Numbered from the stretch's first letter, positions 32,901 through 45,678 are shown. The stretch is DNA of 64,000 bases from Chamaea fasciata (GCA_029207755.1 JARCOQ010000011.1:25423712-25487711); one strand, 5' to 3'. Program-made: numbers and translations. Notes: generated by a model not told the origin, from the sequence alone.

Positions 32901-35900
32901 AAAGAGAGGAAAAGATCTCTCAAACCCACCATGGCTTTGGTGAAAGCCCAGTGGAAATGCTGATCCTTACGGTAGCTCCTAGCTAATTTTCCCTAGTGTG
33001 TAATTTGGAAGACTAAAATTAGAGTTCTGATGATCTGTACATTGACACATTGGAGGGTTTTTTTCACTGAAACCAAGGTGAAAGGCTCAGACGTCAGAAA
33101 CCGGCCATGGTAACAGTCTACTGGTCACTGCTATAGGTTTGGTGTATGTTCAGTTCAGGAGAACAGGTTGCCTTAAAAAAGAGGGTGCCAACAGATGTCT
33201 ATCTGTATGTGTGCCTAGAGACATATTTTGATAGCAAAATCATCTTGGGGAAACAAGTAAATTTGGTGCGTGGCAATGGGATTGTTTGGCAACTTCCATA
33301 AGATCACTCAGGCTTTCCCCTGCCAGGCTTAAAGGCTTAAGAGCTAGCTTGAATCCAGCAAAAACCTGCCAGCCTTGCTGGAGCTGACTGCTTTCCTTTC
33401 CCTTCAATATTTTTCTGTCAGCAAAGGGATGTTTAATCATGCCTCTCTGTTTTAAAGATAACTGTGTGGCTTTCCCAGGAGTGGTTTTTTTAAAGTGGTT
33501 AATCAGAGGGACAAACCTGAAAAGACAAGAAATATTTAATTAGTGCCTTTTCTTCTACTAGCCAGCAGCCCCAACCAGATGCCTTCACTTCAGAGCAATC
33601 CAAGTAATCAGCCTGGTAACATCACTGCATCACACATCAGGCACCTGGCAAGTCCAACACCAACTGCATCCCAGAAAATGTCTGCTAAGGAAGGCTACTC
33701 CTGAAAATTACTTTCAAAACCTGAGAGCGAGCTTTCACACAGGGCTGAAAACAAACTGCTTTTTGTATGTTGAGCTGTAATCCAGCCCTCGCCGCTACTA
33801 GGCACTACCCGAAATTCTGCAGGAGCCCAGCACAACAGAGAGCTGGTTAATGGTGGTTTTGTTTCAGTCGGGAGAGGAAAAGGAACGTCAGTATGGAGAA
33901 TAAAAAGCATGAGGGTTTTCTCTCAGTGATGTGATTTCATGCAGCACAGTTTTCCAGCTTCTATTCAAGGTCACACTGACACCTTGGTGCGCAGTTTCAG
34001 TCAATAGATCAGGAATTGTGTAGATAACCCCCCCGTCTTTATTCTTAATGAGATTTGCGTAAATAACTTTCTAGAAAACATATAATTCACTCCTAAGTAT
34101 GAATGCAGATGGCAGGTAAGAGGAACTGAATTTACTAGCCTTCCTGCAGTGTGCTTTGCAATGGATAATTCAAATATATACGTATGATATTTTTGGCATA
34201 TTAGCTGCTCTGTGCAGAGCTAGCACTGGATTCAGTAATAATGATGTGTGTGCAGGACACATTTGCTATCTTGGGCACATTATTGGTTACAGAGTACTGG
34301 CTGGGAGCCAGCTACACCTCAGATATGTTAAGTTGTGAGAAATTATCCTTATTTCTATTCAGAAAGCCACTGCTTTCCAGAAAAGCATGGATCTGGAGAG
34401 TATTGACTTGACCAGATGAGTTTACCGGGCTACTTGCCCTCTCCCCTCTGCTGGAGTGGGGTCCAGCCTGTCCTCCACACACGGCCAGTGGGCTTTATCT
34501 TTGCTCCTGTCTGTGCCCAGGCCTAAATTCCTTCTTCTGCTACAACCAGCAGGAACCAGAGGTGCATGGAAGGTATTTGGTGACCAGGTGGGGCAGAATG
34601 TTAGCGAAGTTGAAAACCAAATTTTATGCTCCCCAAAGGCTGACAGGTTGTGCCTATCTGTCACTGTTCTGGCCTTTTTTGGAACCCAAGAGCTCTCTGC
34701 AAAAATGAGACTTCGAGTGCCCACCAAATTCAGAGGATATAGCATTTTAGTTTGTGCTCATTTCTAGGTGGATGCTGCTTTATAAAAATAAACTTGACGT
34801 GAATCTCTCCCTCCCACAGAAGCTAACGATGTTCCCCGCAGCACTCCTAAGCCCAAGTCATTCCAGTTTTATTGGCCCAACTTCAGACAAAGGTTTTACC
34901 TCTCTCCCTGTGCAAACTTTCTCATATAGTAAATAATTTGCTTTAGAAGCATTAAATCAGGAACAAAGATATTAGGAAAATATCTGCTTGACTTCAGCTT
35001 AATCTGTGTGCTGTGCTATAAATCTGTGCCTCTTGTTACCAATCCCTATTTTATGGAGAATTCCTGTTATATCAATTCTGTCAGGGTAAGAGGAGTAGTC
35101 ATAGAAGCCAAAAAAAGAAAACAACCAAAAAAAAATATACCCCAAGCTCTAATGAAACATATATATTGTGCAATCAATATACTACAATAATTTCTCGGGA
35201 ACTTTATATTCTGTACACCAGACTAAAATCTCCTTTATAGATTGCCCTTGTAAGACAAAATGTGTAAGTCCATCCCGGTTGTAACCAAGGTGAGAAGGGT
35301 GTAAATATTCTCCATGTGAGAACCAAACCATCAGGCAAAAGTCAAAACTGAGCCCAGGGCTTCCCCTTGATAGGAGTGTAGCTCAAAAATGTCTCTTGAA
35401 CTCTGAAACAGGAGCATCAGTGTGTTGATAGTGTTCACAGGAGGAGCTGGCCAAAATGAATGGGTTTTTTTAGAGGCAACTGTCAGCTGGTGTGATGTGA
35501 GTATATTGTAGCAAGATTCTGAGAGCTGTCATGATTGCTTGGAAAAAGCAATATAATTTCAGGCCAACTAATTTAATCCTTTTGATGCCAAGAGATTTGC
35601 TCCTGCTAAGTCCAAACACAGAGCTATCTCACCAGCACTTTTATTAAGGCAAACTATGTGAAAGGTTCACTCCATATTGATGGACAGATTATTAGGGAAA
35701 AGCAGTAATTTGCTGAAGCCTTATTTTCATGCCAGTTCTGGGAATGATATTAAAGTTAGCTCCAAGGCCAGCTCTTACCATCTCAGGATGGTGTGGATTT
35801 GGTAAACTCTACCAAGAATCCTCTCAGCAGTATTAGAAACACAGCACACATCCATGCCTAAGGAATAAACAGAAATAAAGCTCTTCCCTAAAGTAACCTA

Positions 35901-38900
35901 ACCAGAATTCATTCCCCCCTACTTTTTATTGTTTGGTTCACCTCTGTAAAGCTTTTCAGCATTTATATTCATTTCACACTGTCAAAAACTGAACAGAAGT
36001 AAGATAACAAATGGTTCTGGTAGCAGCTGTCACCACCTACTGTCTGTGTATGCCTGTGTGAGTCTCTAAATGGAAATAAAGTACTTTAATAACACATTTT
36101 CTCTAAACTGTCCTCATGGATAAAGTTACTCTCAAATCAGTCCATGAACACTTTCCAATTCGGTGCCCACTTCAGGCTGCATCTCCTTCTCTCCTCTGCA
36201 GCCTGGGTAGGTTTGCAGCAGTGTGATTTAAAGACATTTCAGATGAAAAATACCTTAACAGCACACCTTCACTGGCTGCTGCTTGCCTGCATTAGCTGCT
36301 TGTGCTGTTGGAGCCTTCTCCCAGCGTGCCTAATTTTGTGGTTATAAATTAAGCTGCCTGCCTATTGTATATATGTATTTTTTTTTTCTCCCTTGGCTCA
36401 CGCCAGGAAGTGTCCAGAGCCACAAATTCAACACAAACTGCTCTGCCCTCCCCGTTCCTGCACCATTCCTTCCAGAAGCAGATGGCAGCTGGGAGGATAA
36501 ATATCTCCAATTTCTTACGGCCTGGAACAGAAAAGAAACTCCATTTCAAGGTGAGCCCTAAGGTACTGATTCCCATGGAGAGAGGTGAGGCAGAACAGCA
36601 CCTTTGTGTTTATCCGTCCTTGGGGATCACAGTGCCCACGAGAGATGCAGGGAGCTGTGAGCTTCAGGTGCCCTAAAGGACTTTTGGCTTGGAGAAAAGC
36701 CCTTTGTGAGTCCAGCCAGCAGAGACATGAAATGCCCTGATCACTCATGGTGGTGGCTTTCGAGCCAATATCTTTCAAGATGGGTTAATGCCTCCCCCAA
36801 GGTTGTCCTAAATATTTTTTTTTTCTCTATTGTCTCTTTTTTTCCCCTCCCTTATGTTACCTGCTGAGCAATTCACCACGTGGTCCTTGCCTGTGTTTCT
36901 TGGTGATTGTAAAATGTGGTTTGCGTGGTTTGTATCTGTTTAGGTCAACGAGGCTTTTGGTTGCAAGTGACAAGTGGTGGGGGATTATTTTTCATCAAGT
37001 ATACTGCCTAACATTTACAAAGCATGGAGAAAATGCTTGGTGCTTTTGAGCACCTGTCACCTCCAGGTAAATAATTTAAAAGCATGTGAGGAAACCAATT
37101 AGAGTTAATTAGAAATTGACTGATCTGCTTTGGCATCAAAATTATTGGGAAAAACGGCTTGTCCTTTCTGGAATACAGATTTTTCTCTTGTGTGCACACA
37201 CACGAGTGAGGAAAGATGTTGTTTTACGGTCAACTTGTAGTATTCCTTTGAGGAAAAAAAACCACTTTACAAGCCATATATGTAAGAGCAGTTCAGGCAA
37301 GAAGAGGAGCATGAATCCTTACAGACACAATGCAGTTTCTCAGCTTTATTTCACGGTGATGGGCATGCTGGAGATGTCTACAAGATTAATAGATTCAAAT
37401 TCAGTGATCAGAACATGGGAGCATGTCCACATGGATCATTACAACGGATTCCCACTTTGTCTGTTGCACAAGCCAGGTTTGAGCCATCTGTACGCTTCAC
37501 ATTCCTGGTCTAAAATCTTCTGCAGCCATAAAAGACAATAAGTATCAGTAGGGGGAAAAAAAAAATCAATTTCTTGGCTTTGCTGCCTAAAATATAGTGA
37601 TGGGACTATAGGGAGAGAAAATCTGCTGAGTTTTTTTTTTTATTTTTCTTTTTTTAAGCAAGTGCAATGAGTAGGCTGTATTTAGGAAACACTTTTTTTT
37701 ATTAGAAGTTTAAGGCTATTTCTGGAGAGTAAAGTCAACATCTCCCACTCGGGCTTTGGGGATGGGAGGGTCAGTGATTGTCATTTTTGATGTTCTCTCA
37801 GACCAAGTGTACTCCCAGGAAGTTTCTAGAGGACCTGTGCTGATGATAAGATAATTCCTGATTTTTAGCTACAGAAAGTGGATTCTCAAAATAAATTTAT
37901 AGCCTTTAATGTGCTCTCCCTTGAGGACTTTCATGGTGTTGGGCTGTGTCTGGGTTTTTGCACAGCTCCTTCAGTGAGAGAAGGCAGGGAAAACTCTATA
38001 AAGTCCCACTTTCTACCCCTTTTATTTTTTGTCCAGTGGATGGCCAGGAATTCCAGCCTGTGTGTTGCAAAGGGAAGGGAATACACGTTGTCCTGCCCTG
38101 GTGGCCCCTTGGCTCAGCCACACCTGCAGAAGGAGGTGAGGGTGGGCAGAAATGCGGCTGTGCCCTGACCCAACGGGCACCACAGGCAGCACATCCAAAG
38201 ATCCTCAGTCCTACGGTGCTCCCAGGGCTGCCCCTGAGCACTGATGCCAGGAAAGCTGCCTGTGCTGAATTAACCAGGTGCTGCTGGAGGCCTTGGCCTC
38301 ACGTGTGGGAAGTGTTTCGTGCCTCAGATGTTCCACCCCAAAAGCCGTGAGAACGTATCCTGTGGATCTCTTCCTGTGCACCGCAGCCAGGAACCTTTCT
38401 CATTGATGTTTAAATCACAGGGGAGGATCATTTTTGCAGAACAACAGGGTCTGAAATGTAAATCTGGGCAGGTTTTAAACAGGCTGATGTTTCTGAAGTT
38501 TGTTATGCTGTCTGCTATTAGGAGATTAGTGTGAGACAAGATCTTTTGATCCTCAGAAAGGTTTAATGTTATTTTCTATCTAAGCTGTTAATAATTGTCT
38601 AGAGGTCTTATAGAGACACGTAGATGATATGGTTTCCACTGAGGTTTCAAGCTAAAGAGTGATTTCTCATACCCTTCATATCCCAGTCCAGATGTTCAAG
38701 TCCTATTTCCCTACATTCCAACAGATGGATGCCAAAATTGAGGGAAACTTGCAGTGTTTCTCAATGTAGTGTATTGATAATGTTCTTTATTACAGAAGAG
38801 TGAAGCCTATGCCCCAATTTCTGTAGTTATTTTCCTCACCAGCAACAGAAAGCACTTAATTCTTAAGCCTTAACAGTGAGAGTTCTCCAAGGGAGCATTA

Positions 38901-39674
38901 TTTTTTCCTCTCTCAGGCCAACTTTAATGAAGCTGACTAAGTCCCTCCTGATTAATTTAATGGCAGCTAAATAGTGCAGAAATAGTGAGAAACCACAAAT
39001 TCTTCTCCTGATAACTCTGCCTTCCCGATGCCGGTGGTAATCAGCAGCATGCTGTCCAACATATAAAATCTCTAAATTAAACAAGCATTTCTATTTTCAT
39101 TTCTAATAAATTTGGGTGGGTTTTTTTTTCAATCCAATAATTTTAGTGCTAGTTGTTCAGAAGTGCCTGTTATTTGCATGTTTGCAAAACAACATGATCT
39201 AAAGAATGGTAATATGGCATGAATATATAGACAGATCTAGGAAAGATATTTTGGCATAAAGGAGAGCCAAGAAATGCATGATATTTGCAATATGTAAGTT
39301 AGCACTTGCTTTAGGGATATTATTCAAATTTAATGCTATGCACACACTTTTCTGGATCAGGATCTCTAACTAAAATTTTGCAATGCCAGACTAAAGGCTT
39401 AATTTCCTTAAATCTGAAAGATCTCTGGGAACATTTTGCACCAGAAACCATTATTTTGAATTTGCTGACCTTTGAGCTTATTGCATGTCACAATAAATGC
39501 CCACAAAATGCAGAGGAGTTTTTGTTTATTTCTTAAAAAAACACGGAGCAAAACACAGTTCCAATCCAGCAGCTCAAATTTGCTGCTTTTATTCTGCACC
39601 ATCTCCAATTTGTCTCCATCCAAACAAAGAGGCAGATTGGAGACAATACAAAGTAAACCAACGAAAATACAGAG
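29901..39674. other. Non-coding DNA, nearly 10 kb, no gene seen
   Basis: AT-rich with scattered frames of 60-141 codons, none recognised. Slightly GC-richer patches at 31.5-31.8, 34.4-34.7, 36.4-36.7 and 38.0-38.3 kb carry overlapping frames on both strands, as chance frames do. T- and A-rich tracts occur near 36370, 36817, 37630 and 39120. No CR1, LTR or RNA gene is visible. Confidence 0.5.
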
Positions 39675-40011
39675 GTTTAGAAAACATGGCCTGGGAGGAA
39701 AAACCAAGAGCACTGAATTTATTGAATTCAGAGAAGACTGAAAAGAGATCTGCTAAGAGGCTGCAGAGAGAATAGGGTGGCTAATTGCCCTTCATGTCAA
39801 ATAAGGATACAAAACCATCATGGGCTACTTTGCAGCATAAAAGATGTGGAGAAACTCTCTATCATCTTGCTGATAGAGAGAAGTCTGTCTCACTGGAGGT
39901 TTTTAGAGACAGGACAGAAGTGTCTTTCAGGGATGTTCTGTGTTTTGCTTCAGAGTTGAGCTGGATTAAGAGACTGCTGAGAAACCCCAGCCCTACAATT
40001 CTGTGATTTCC
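39675..40011 (+). mobile_element. Old CR1 LINE, 3' end fragment, plus strand
   Basis: The right half follows the order of old CR1 3' ends: TGGAGGTTTTTAGAGACAGG, a CAGGGATG word, then CAGCCCTACAATTCTGTGAT at the end. The left boundary is uncertain. Words such as GAGAAACTCTCTATCATC may still belong to it. Divergence is high, with indels, so this is an older subfamily than the copies near 49-50 kb. It is 5'-truncated and inactive. Confidence 0.7.
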
Positions 40012-40685
40012 CAATCACTCTGTCCACAATTCCAGGAAGAAATTCCATTCTCTCCGCCTATTCTCTCAACACCTTTTCATTTCCTCTTAGGAGGAGACAA
40101 GTCCTTCTTTCCTCTCAAGTGACAACTGTTTCTATCCCCATCACAGCTCATTTTTAATGTAAGGGGAAAAAAGCACTAGGAAAGGGTGGCGCTTTCTGAC
40201 CTTACTCACTCACTGCTATAATATTTATTGCTTCAAACTAAAGTGCCTTCAGTATGGTAAAAAAAAATAAAAATAATAGAAATAGGATATTTGCTTGCCA
40301 GCTGAAAACCTCTAACATTTCACAAATTCGATTGAAGTAAGTTTGGCAGTACAGTGCTGAAACAAGTGTAGTTGGACCCTTTTTCAGCATGTCAAGTGCA
40401 CAGCTGAAGTGATTGGGGTCAGAGTGGAGATAAAACATTAGTGAGAGTCCAGAGAGTCCACTTGCAAGTTCTCTGTTCTCATCACCAGCCATATTCCTGT
40501 AAAGTAGAAAGTGGCACTTTTTTTTTTTTTTTCTTCTTCTTCTCTGTTTTATTTTATTTGAGAGGCAGACACTGGCCTTTAAAAATCCTTACAGCTACCG
40601 AGGGTTTTTTTGCATCATGTATTGTGGAAAAAGTCAAGCCCTCATCTGCACAGTAAATGTTAGCAGCCAGGTTAATTGTGAGGAT
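40012..40685. other. Non-coding DNA with a T15/(CTT)n tract
   Basis: Mostly ordinary sequence. A T15 run followed by CTT units occupies 40518-40545. Confidence 0.5.
40518..40545. repeat. T15 plus (CTT)n tract
   Basis: Fifteen T residues followed by three CTT units, all pyrimidine. A simple slippage-prone tract. Confidence 0.75.
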
Positions 40686-41170
40686 ATAGGGCATCTTTCA
40701 AGGTTTATAAGACAGCTGAGCTCTTGGAGATATTGTTTGCACAATGCTCTAATGCGGCCTCTTTGAAAGCAGCCTTTGGCTGCGGAGTGCTACTATTTAA
40801 CAGGTCTAACACTGCTGAAAATCGAGACACTGATGCCATTATTAAATTTCATTCTGCACACAAGCAAACAGTTTATCATAGTCTGTTCCCAGCAATTGTA
40901 ATCCAATTTTTGTTATCTTACATTGTTTAAAAAAGAGGGAGAGGGAGAGAAAGATACCGTACATCAATCTGATAAGAATGTTTAAATAACTGGTACTTTT
41001 TTGTGATTGTGTTGGTTTTATAGCAGCATTATGGAAACACGACAGGGTAACTAAAATCTGATTACGTCTAAGTCCTTGCCCATTATGTGATTATTATGAA
41101 CCATGACTTCTACTGGCACATTATGAATTACATGGTCATAATACAAGGGATTTTCAATATAATTAACTGA
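40686..41170. promoter_or_regulatory. Candidate conserved non-coding element 4
   Basis: About 480 bases with ATTA/TAAT cores, GATTACGTC and TTATGTGATTATTATGAA-type words, few simple repeats and no open frame of note. An interrupted GAGA-rich stretch lies at 40935-40955. It resembles the long AT-rich conserved elements that flank developmental genes. Conservation cannot be judged here. Confidence 0.3.
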
Positions 41171-42085
41171 GATTAGCAGCTCTGGAGAAATCTGGGAATA
41201 ATGATACAACTTTGAACAATCAGTTTTACTGTAAATGCTGCTGGCTCCGGCTTCCAGGAAACAGGAGGCTGGTGGCTGGAGCAGTGACCCACCTGCTGGG
41301 CTTTCCTACACCGCCTTTCTCTTCCCTACCCTCTGTGAAATTAATTGCAACCTTGCCAGAGTGGTAGGTACTCACTCTTTTAGTCTTTTCTTGTCTCATA
41401 TTATGCTGATAAAACTCAAGGCTGGATCAGAGATTTCGAATAAAGTCAAAGGTCTGTAGATCCCTCCTTTAGGGGGCTCAGCCTGAAACTGGAAAGGACT
41501 CCGCTTTTGAAAGCTCAGAAAGAGCTACTTATCAAAGAGCAGGACTGCTTGAGACAGCTCAAGTTTGAGTACTTAGAGGCAGAAAGTCATGAAAATCACA
41601 GATTAGTTTCAAAGATCATAGCCAAAGTCGTATTATTTCTTTAGTGTCTCAGGCAACCAAGAAACCTTTTCCCACAAAACCCCAGCCTTTGGATTCTTGG
41701 CTGCTGAAGACAAAGCCACCTGAAATCCAAAGGGGCTGCTCACTATGGGAGGGGAAAGGGTTTAGATCCAGCAGCCATATTCTGGCTTTAGAGGAAAAAG
41801 GGAAACAGAGGGCATGATGGAAATACTGTAGGGCGAAAAGGAGGCTAAACTGGCCTTTTGTTTAACCAAAGGATTAAACATTCGATGCATTGCTGTGTGG
41901 ACAGCTGGGGCAGAGCGGGAACTTCCCTGACTATTGAGGTGTCATTTGTGCCTGATAGAGCTGGGATTAAAAAATAGAGCTTTTCTTTTTCACTTTGTGT
42001 CCTTTTGTTTTCCCCTATACACAAATACAGTCGGAACCTTAGAGGAAAATAAAAAGATCACCTGAGATTTTTTTACTTCTGTCCA
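41171..42085. other. Non-coding DNA, no gene seen
   Basis: Ordinary sequence leading to the first CpG-rich patch. Only one frame of 74 codons, unrecognised. Confidence 0.5.
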
Positions 42086-42345
42086 GCGCCCCCCTCCTTC
42101 CACTATTTATGATCAGCTCTTTATTTTCGGATTTCCCATGCAATCGCAGCTCAGGATTTTCATTCGGCCCTACGAATCCCGGGACTCGTAGCTGACATCG
42201 ATTTTGCTGCACCCAGCGAGCACAAGGAGCGCTTCGCATTTCCTCTGCTGGTTTGTGCCCGTAGCTCCGGGGCTGGGGGAACCTGGCCACCGCTACTGCT
42301 CCTGCCTGGAGCGAGTGCTGCCTTCCCGGAGGCTCCCGTGGAGCT
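42086..42345. promoter_or_regulatory. CpG-rich patch A (small CpG island)
   Basis: By hand count there are about 17 CpG dinucleotides in roughly 260 bases, with GC well above the flanks. In a vertebrate genome depleted of CpG this density suggests DNA that is unmethylated in the germ line, typically a promoter or active enhancer. Frames are open on both strands (83 codons minus at 42039-42290, and about 100 codons plus without an ATG), but open frames are expected where TAA and TGA are rare. No TATA box or gene is identified. Confidence 0.45.
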
Positions 42346-44384
42346 GCTCCTCACTGTGCTGCTAGGTGCTGTCCTTGGGAGGTTTTTTTGGAATGTTGAC
42401 GTGCTGTCTGTGTGATACCAGCCCTCACAGTCTCGGCAAACCCAAGGGGAATGTCCACCTCATCAATTCAGACCAGCTCTGTTTCTGTTTCCATTAGTTT
42501 TGACACAGAAATATGAAGTGGAAATCTTGGGAATACCCACTTGCCAGTCTCTAATGGTGTTTCTCCTTTTTGTCCTGGCTTGTTTTTCATTGCTTTCCGA
42601 TTTCTGTTCAGGGTTTGCTCCGTCTGCACCATTTCTTTTGTTGTCTTTCTCTCTGTTTCCCAGCCTTCTTCCATGACTGAAAGAAAAATAGCGAGAGGTG
42701 AGGGGATAATTGTGTGATTTCAGGTAATTTCAGCCGACTTTTTCAGCAATGTGCTGAGCAATCACAACTCCTATTGAGTTCAGTGGGGACGGAAAAGCAC
42801 GGGCCCTTCCCAGATAGTGCTCTGCACTTGTCAGAATAGAGCTCAAAGGAACCATATTTATAGCAAGCTATTTTGAATGGCAGCAGTAAAGCAGCTGGAG
42901 AAGGCTAATGCACTTGCATCTGGCAGCAATTTTACCTGTTTGTAAGACATTCAATCCCTTTTTAAAACAAACCATAGCACAGCCTAAAGATTGGAAGCCG
43001 CATTTTTCAGTCCTGGCTTCAGCACTGGGCAATTTGGGAAATTAGGATTTATCTTGACTGTGCAGCAGAGCAGAGAGACTCCAGGCAGCCCCAGCCCCAC
43101 CTGGTGATCTCGGTGCCATGTCATGCCACCAGAACTGTCACATGTGTGGGACACACTTGTGGCCCTGCAGGATGAGGCTACAGCCTGTTCTGGACTTTCA
43201 CAGCCTTCTGGGTGGGCTCTTCACCGCAAAATGAGTCTGCGGCAGATATAAGCTTGCAGTTTTCCTCTGATCAGTCACACAGCCCTGAGGAGCCTTTGAG
43301 GAGAATTAGTGGATTTTTCTCCTTGCCAGAATGCTGCCAAAGCTCTGCATCTGATGGGAGGCTGATACCAGCGTGGATGGGAAATTGGCTGGACAAATCT
43401 GAGTTTAAAAATAATTTGCCGTAGAATAAAAAGAATAAAAAGAGGAGAGCAAACTGTGAAATGCCGACCAAGGATGCTTTGGTCACTTGCAGATGTTTCT
43501 CTGATGGACCAGAGAAGTGAACTTGGCTGTATGAAGTGGACTTACACTGCTCCTGTTATATTTTTAGTTATTCAAGCTGATTAGCATGACTTTGGGCTGT
43601 TCAGTGGAAGCACATAACATCAGGCAGCCTCACTAACCACTATCTCAATGAAGAAACAAAAACCCATGTCCAGGGAAAAGCTTTTAGAAAATCATTATCT
43701 TTGTCAGTTAACTGTTTTCCCAAGACTTTTGTTAAAATGTCTGGTTTTTATTTTGAAAGTGTTTACTGTAAAATGCTTCTAATGAATCACTAGGCAGGGG
43801 AATATGTATATAGACAATTTAGTGCTGTAGTCAGAAGGAGACTCCTCTAAATTTCTGAGCTCTCAGGAGTGATTTTCATGAGCTGTGATAGGCAAATTCA
43901 GCTTTTTGCAAATCTGAGGGTTAACATTTGCTAAGAGATGGATGAACCTGGCACCACCAGCTATGACAGCCAAGTGTTTTGTTGGGTCTATCACTAAGGA
44001 AATCATGACTCTCAAAATGGAGAGGATTGCATGGAAAAAAAATATGCAGGCAAAATTAAAGTGGCATAATTTATCTTTTAAAATCTTCTGGGTTTGTCTG
44101 TTCGTTTCCCAATCTATCTAACAAACCCTTCTTGGGGAGAGTGGCCTGCCTACTACATAACGTAAACTTACTTATGTGCATAATTTTATGAACCCTATTA
44201 CTTATGCTTTTTGTTCTGTATCTAGTTGGATTCTGCTTTCAACACCTTCTCCTATTATCTCACATCAGATTAGAGAAGAACCTGCTGATAAATCACACTG
44301 GCATTTCAGATGGCACCTAGTTGTTAAATTCTTTGCCAGTTCTTTGATGAGCCCTTTTTTCTTCAGAATTTAAACTTTGATTTC
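42346..44384. other. Non-coding DNA between the CpG-rich patches
   Basis: Short frames only. A SINE-like relic lies at 42767-42789 and an A28 tract closes the block. No exon is recognised. Confidence 0.5.
42767..42789. repeat. Relic of an ancient SINE-like motif
   Basis: ACTCCTATTGAGTTCAGTGG matches the CCCATTGACTTCAATGGG core with few changes, and a GGGCCC word follows about 20 bases later, as in the older repeats I recall. This is the clearest copy in the window after 61.27 kb. Confidence 0.4.

Positions 44385-44412
<28 letters not shown>
44385..44412. repeat. A28 homopolymer
   Basis: Twenty-eight consecutive A residues, the longest homopolymer in the window. I looked for a retrocopy upstream on the plus strand and found no recognisable coding sequence or target-site duplication, so a simple slippage tract is likelier than a processed-pseudogene tail. 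Confidence 0.85.
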
Positions 44413-44415
<3 letters not shown>

Positions 44416-45010
44416 TCTGGCCTTGCAGATGTGAGGTAAAACCTTTCTAAATACCAAAAAGCTGCAGTCCTTTCTTCCTGAATCTACATATAGCAAGGCA
44501 GAACCTTTCAGCATTGATTGGAGTGCAGTGGCAGGAGAGAGGAATTCCTTTCAGTAGCTCCCAGAGGGGATTAAGCTGCTTTGAAACTGGACCATTACAT
44601 TGCTGTTACGGGCTCTTTGGGACGTGAATTCTGTGGGGCCGTGCTGCAGAACAAGGTCTGCTTTACCAATCCCAGAAAAGGCTGTCAGTGGACAGCACAG
44701 GCTGCCCTTTCTGAGGGTCACACTTGCCTGTCAGGCAGCGTCTGCGGGGGAAGAAGTAAATGCAAGGAGGGGTTCCCTCTGGAATCACGCTGCTGGATCA
44801 TACCCTGGCATGATCTGGGGGTCTGGGGAGACGGAACGGCAGGTGGGAAGCCAAGAGGGGACTTTGAGCACATTTCTTACTCTGTAACAAGTTCCTTACC
44901 CCAACCATGTGGCAGCAGCCCAAGGAGAGCCGTGATCCAAGTTGGAATGCACCCCGTAAAGTGCCCTGCTGGAGCTCAGAGACAAATCAGGCGCTAGATC
45001 TGGAGAGAGA
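44413..45010. other. Moderately GC-rich flank of CpG patch B
   Basis: Overlapping plus-strand frames of 95-138 codons begin here. None shows a domain. GC rises towards 45 kb. Confidence 0.45.
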
Positions 45011-45330
45011 AGTAATTCCCGCTCCCCCCCACGCTGAGCAGAGCCGGCAGATCTGTTGCCGCCGTTGCGGTTTGTTTTCCCTTCCCCCGCCCCGTTCAGG
45101 GCGGCCTGGCTGGGCCTCCTCTGCCGCCCCAGGAGCTGCGGTCACTGAGGGCCCATCTGCGTGCAGTGCTCCGCCTGTTCGGTGCCGCCTGGCTTCTCAG
45201 GGAAAACATCCCCGCTTTCTTCATCCGCAGCACGGTGGTATCTGCAGCGCAGGTGCATTTTGGGCAAAGACGCCCCGTCTTCCTGTGCCGCCTGGCAGCT
45301 GCGTCGGCCTGATGCCCCAGCAGGGATAAT
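45011..45330. promoter_or_regulatory. CpG island B, core
   Basis: A hand count gives 24 CpGs in about 290 bases (45019-45306) with GC around 64%, an observed/expected ratio near 0.8. This satisfies the usual CpG-island thresholds and is the strongest promoter-like signal in the window. The CpG-rich zone continues more weakly to 45660 with about 13 further CpGs and a CACGTG E-box at 45422-45427. No TATA box is evident. No downstream gene is recognised on either strand, so it may be the promoter of a long non-coding RNA, an alternative first exon, or an orphan island. Confidence 0.5.
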
Positions 45331-45414
45331 CCCCCTGCCAGGAGATGCGTGACAGCTTCCACCTTGTGGTGCTTAGGCAAGGATGGGACTTTTCCAGAAA
45401 GTTAAAGGAGCTGA

Positions 45415-45678
45415 AGTCTTTCACGTGTAACAGTCCCTCTTCCCCCGGAAGGCAGTGGGAAACCACAGGGCAGTCGTCTGCCACAGTCCATTTCAGACCA
45501 ACTGTTGGAACGGGCAGAACTGCGTCTGGAAGTGTGGAGCAAGTACGGGGAAATGACACGGCTGGTGCTCGTGTTATCCCGCTCCGTCAGTGTCCTCCAG
45601 GAGAGAGAAATACAGTGCTCCAACGAAACACAGCCAAAGCCCCACAACACACAGGTCGTTAGCTGCCCTCCTCTATAA
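45415..45678 (+). other. Open stretch of 87 codons without an ATG start
   Basis: Between a TGA at 45412-45414 and a TAA at 45676-45678 the plus strand is open. The middle encodes a helical, charged segment (for example LERAELRLEVWSKYGEM) that looks more protein-like than the other frames, with heptad-like leucines. There is no in-frame start upstream and only weak splice signals (a CAG/GTCGTT donor at 45654/45655). Other frames in this GC-rich patch are open too, so chance is the leading explanation. Confidence 0.15.

Noticed and set aside
42107..42420. ATG-less plus-strand open frame of about 100 codons through CpG patch A
   Set aside because: The minus strand is open over the same DNA. Open frames are expected at this GC content, and no splice framework was found.
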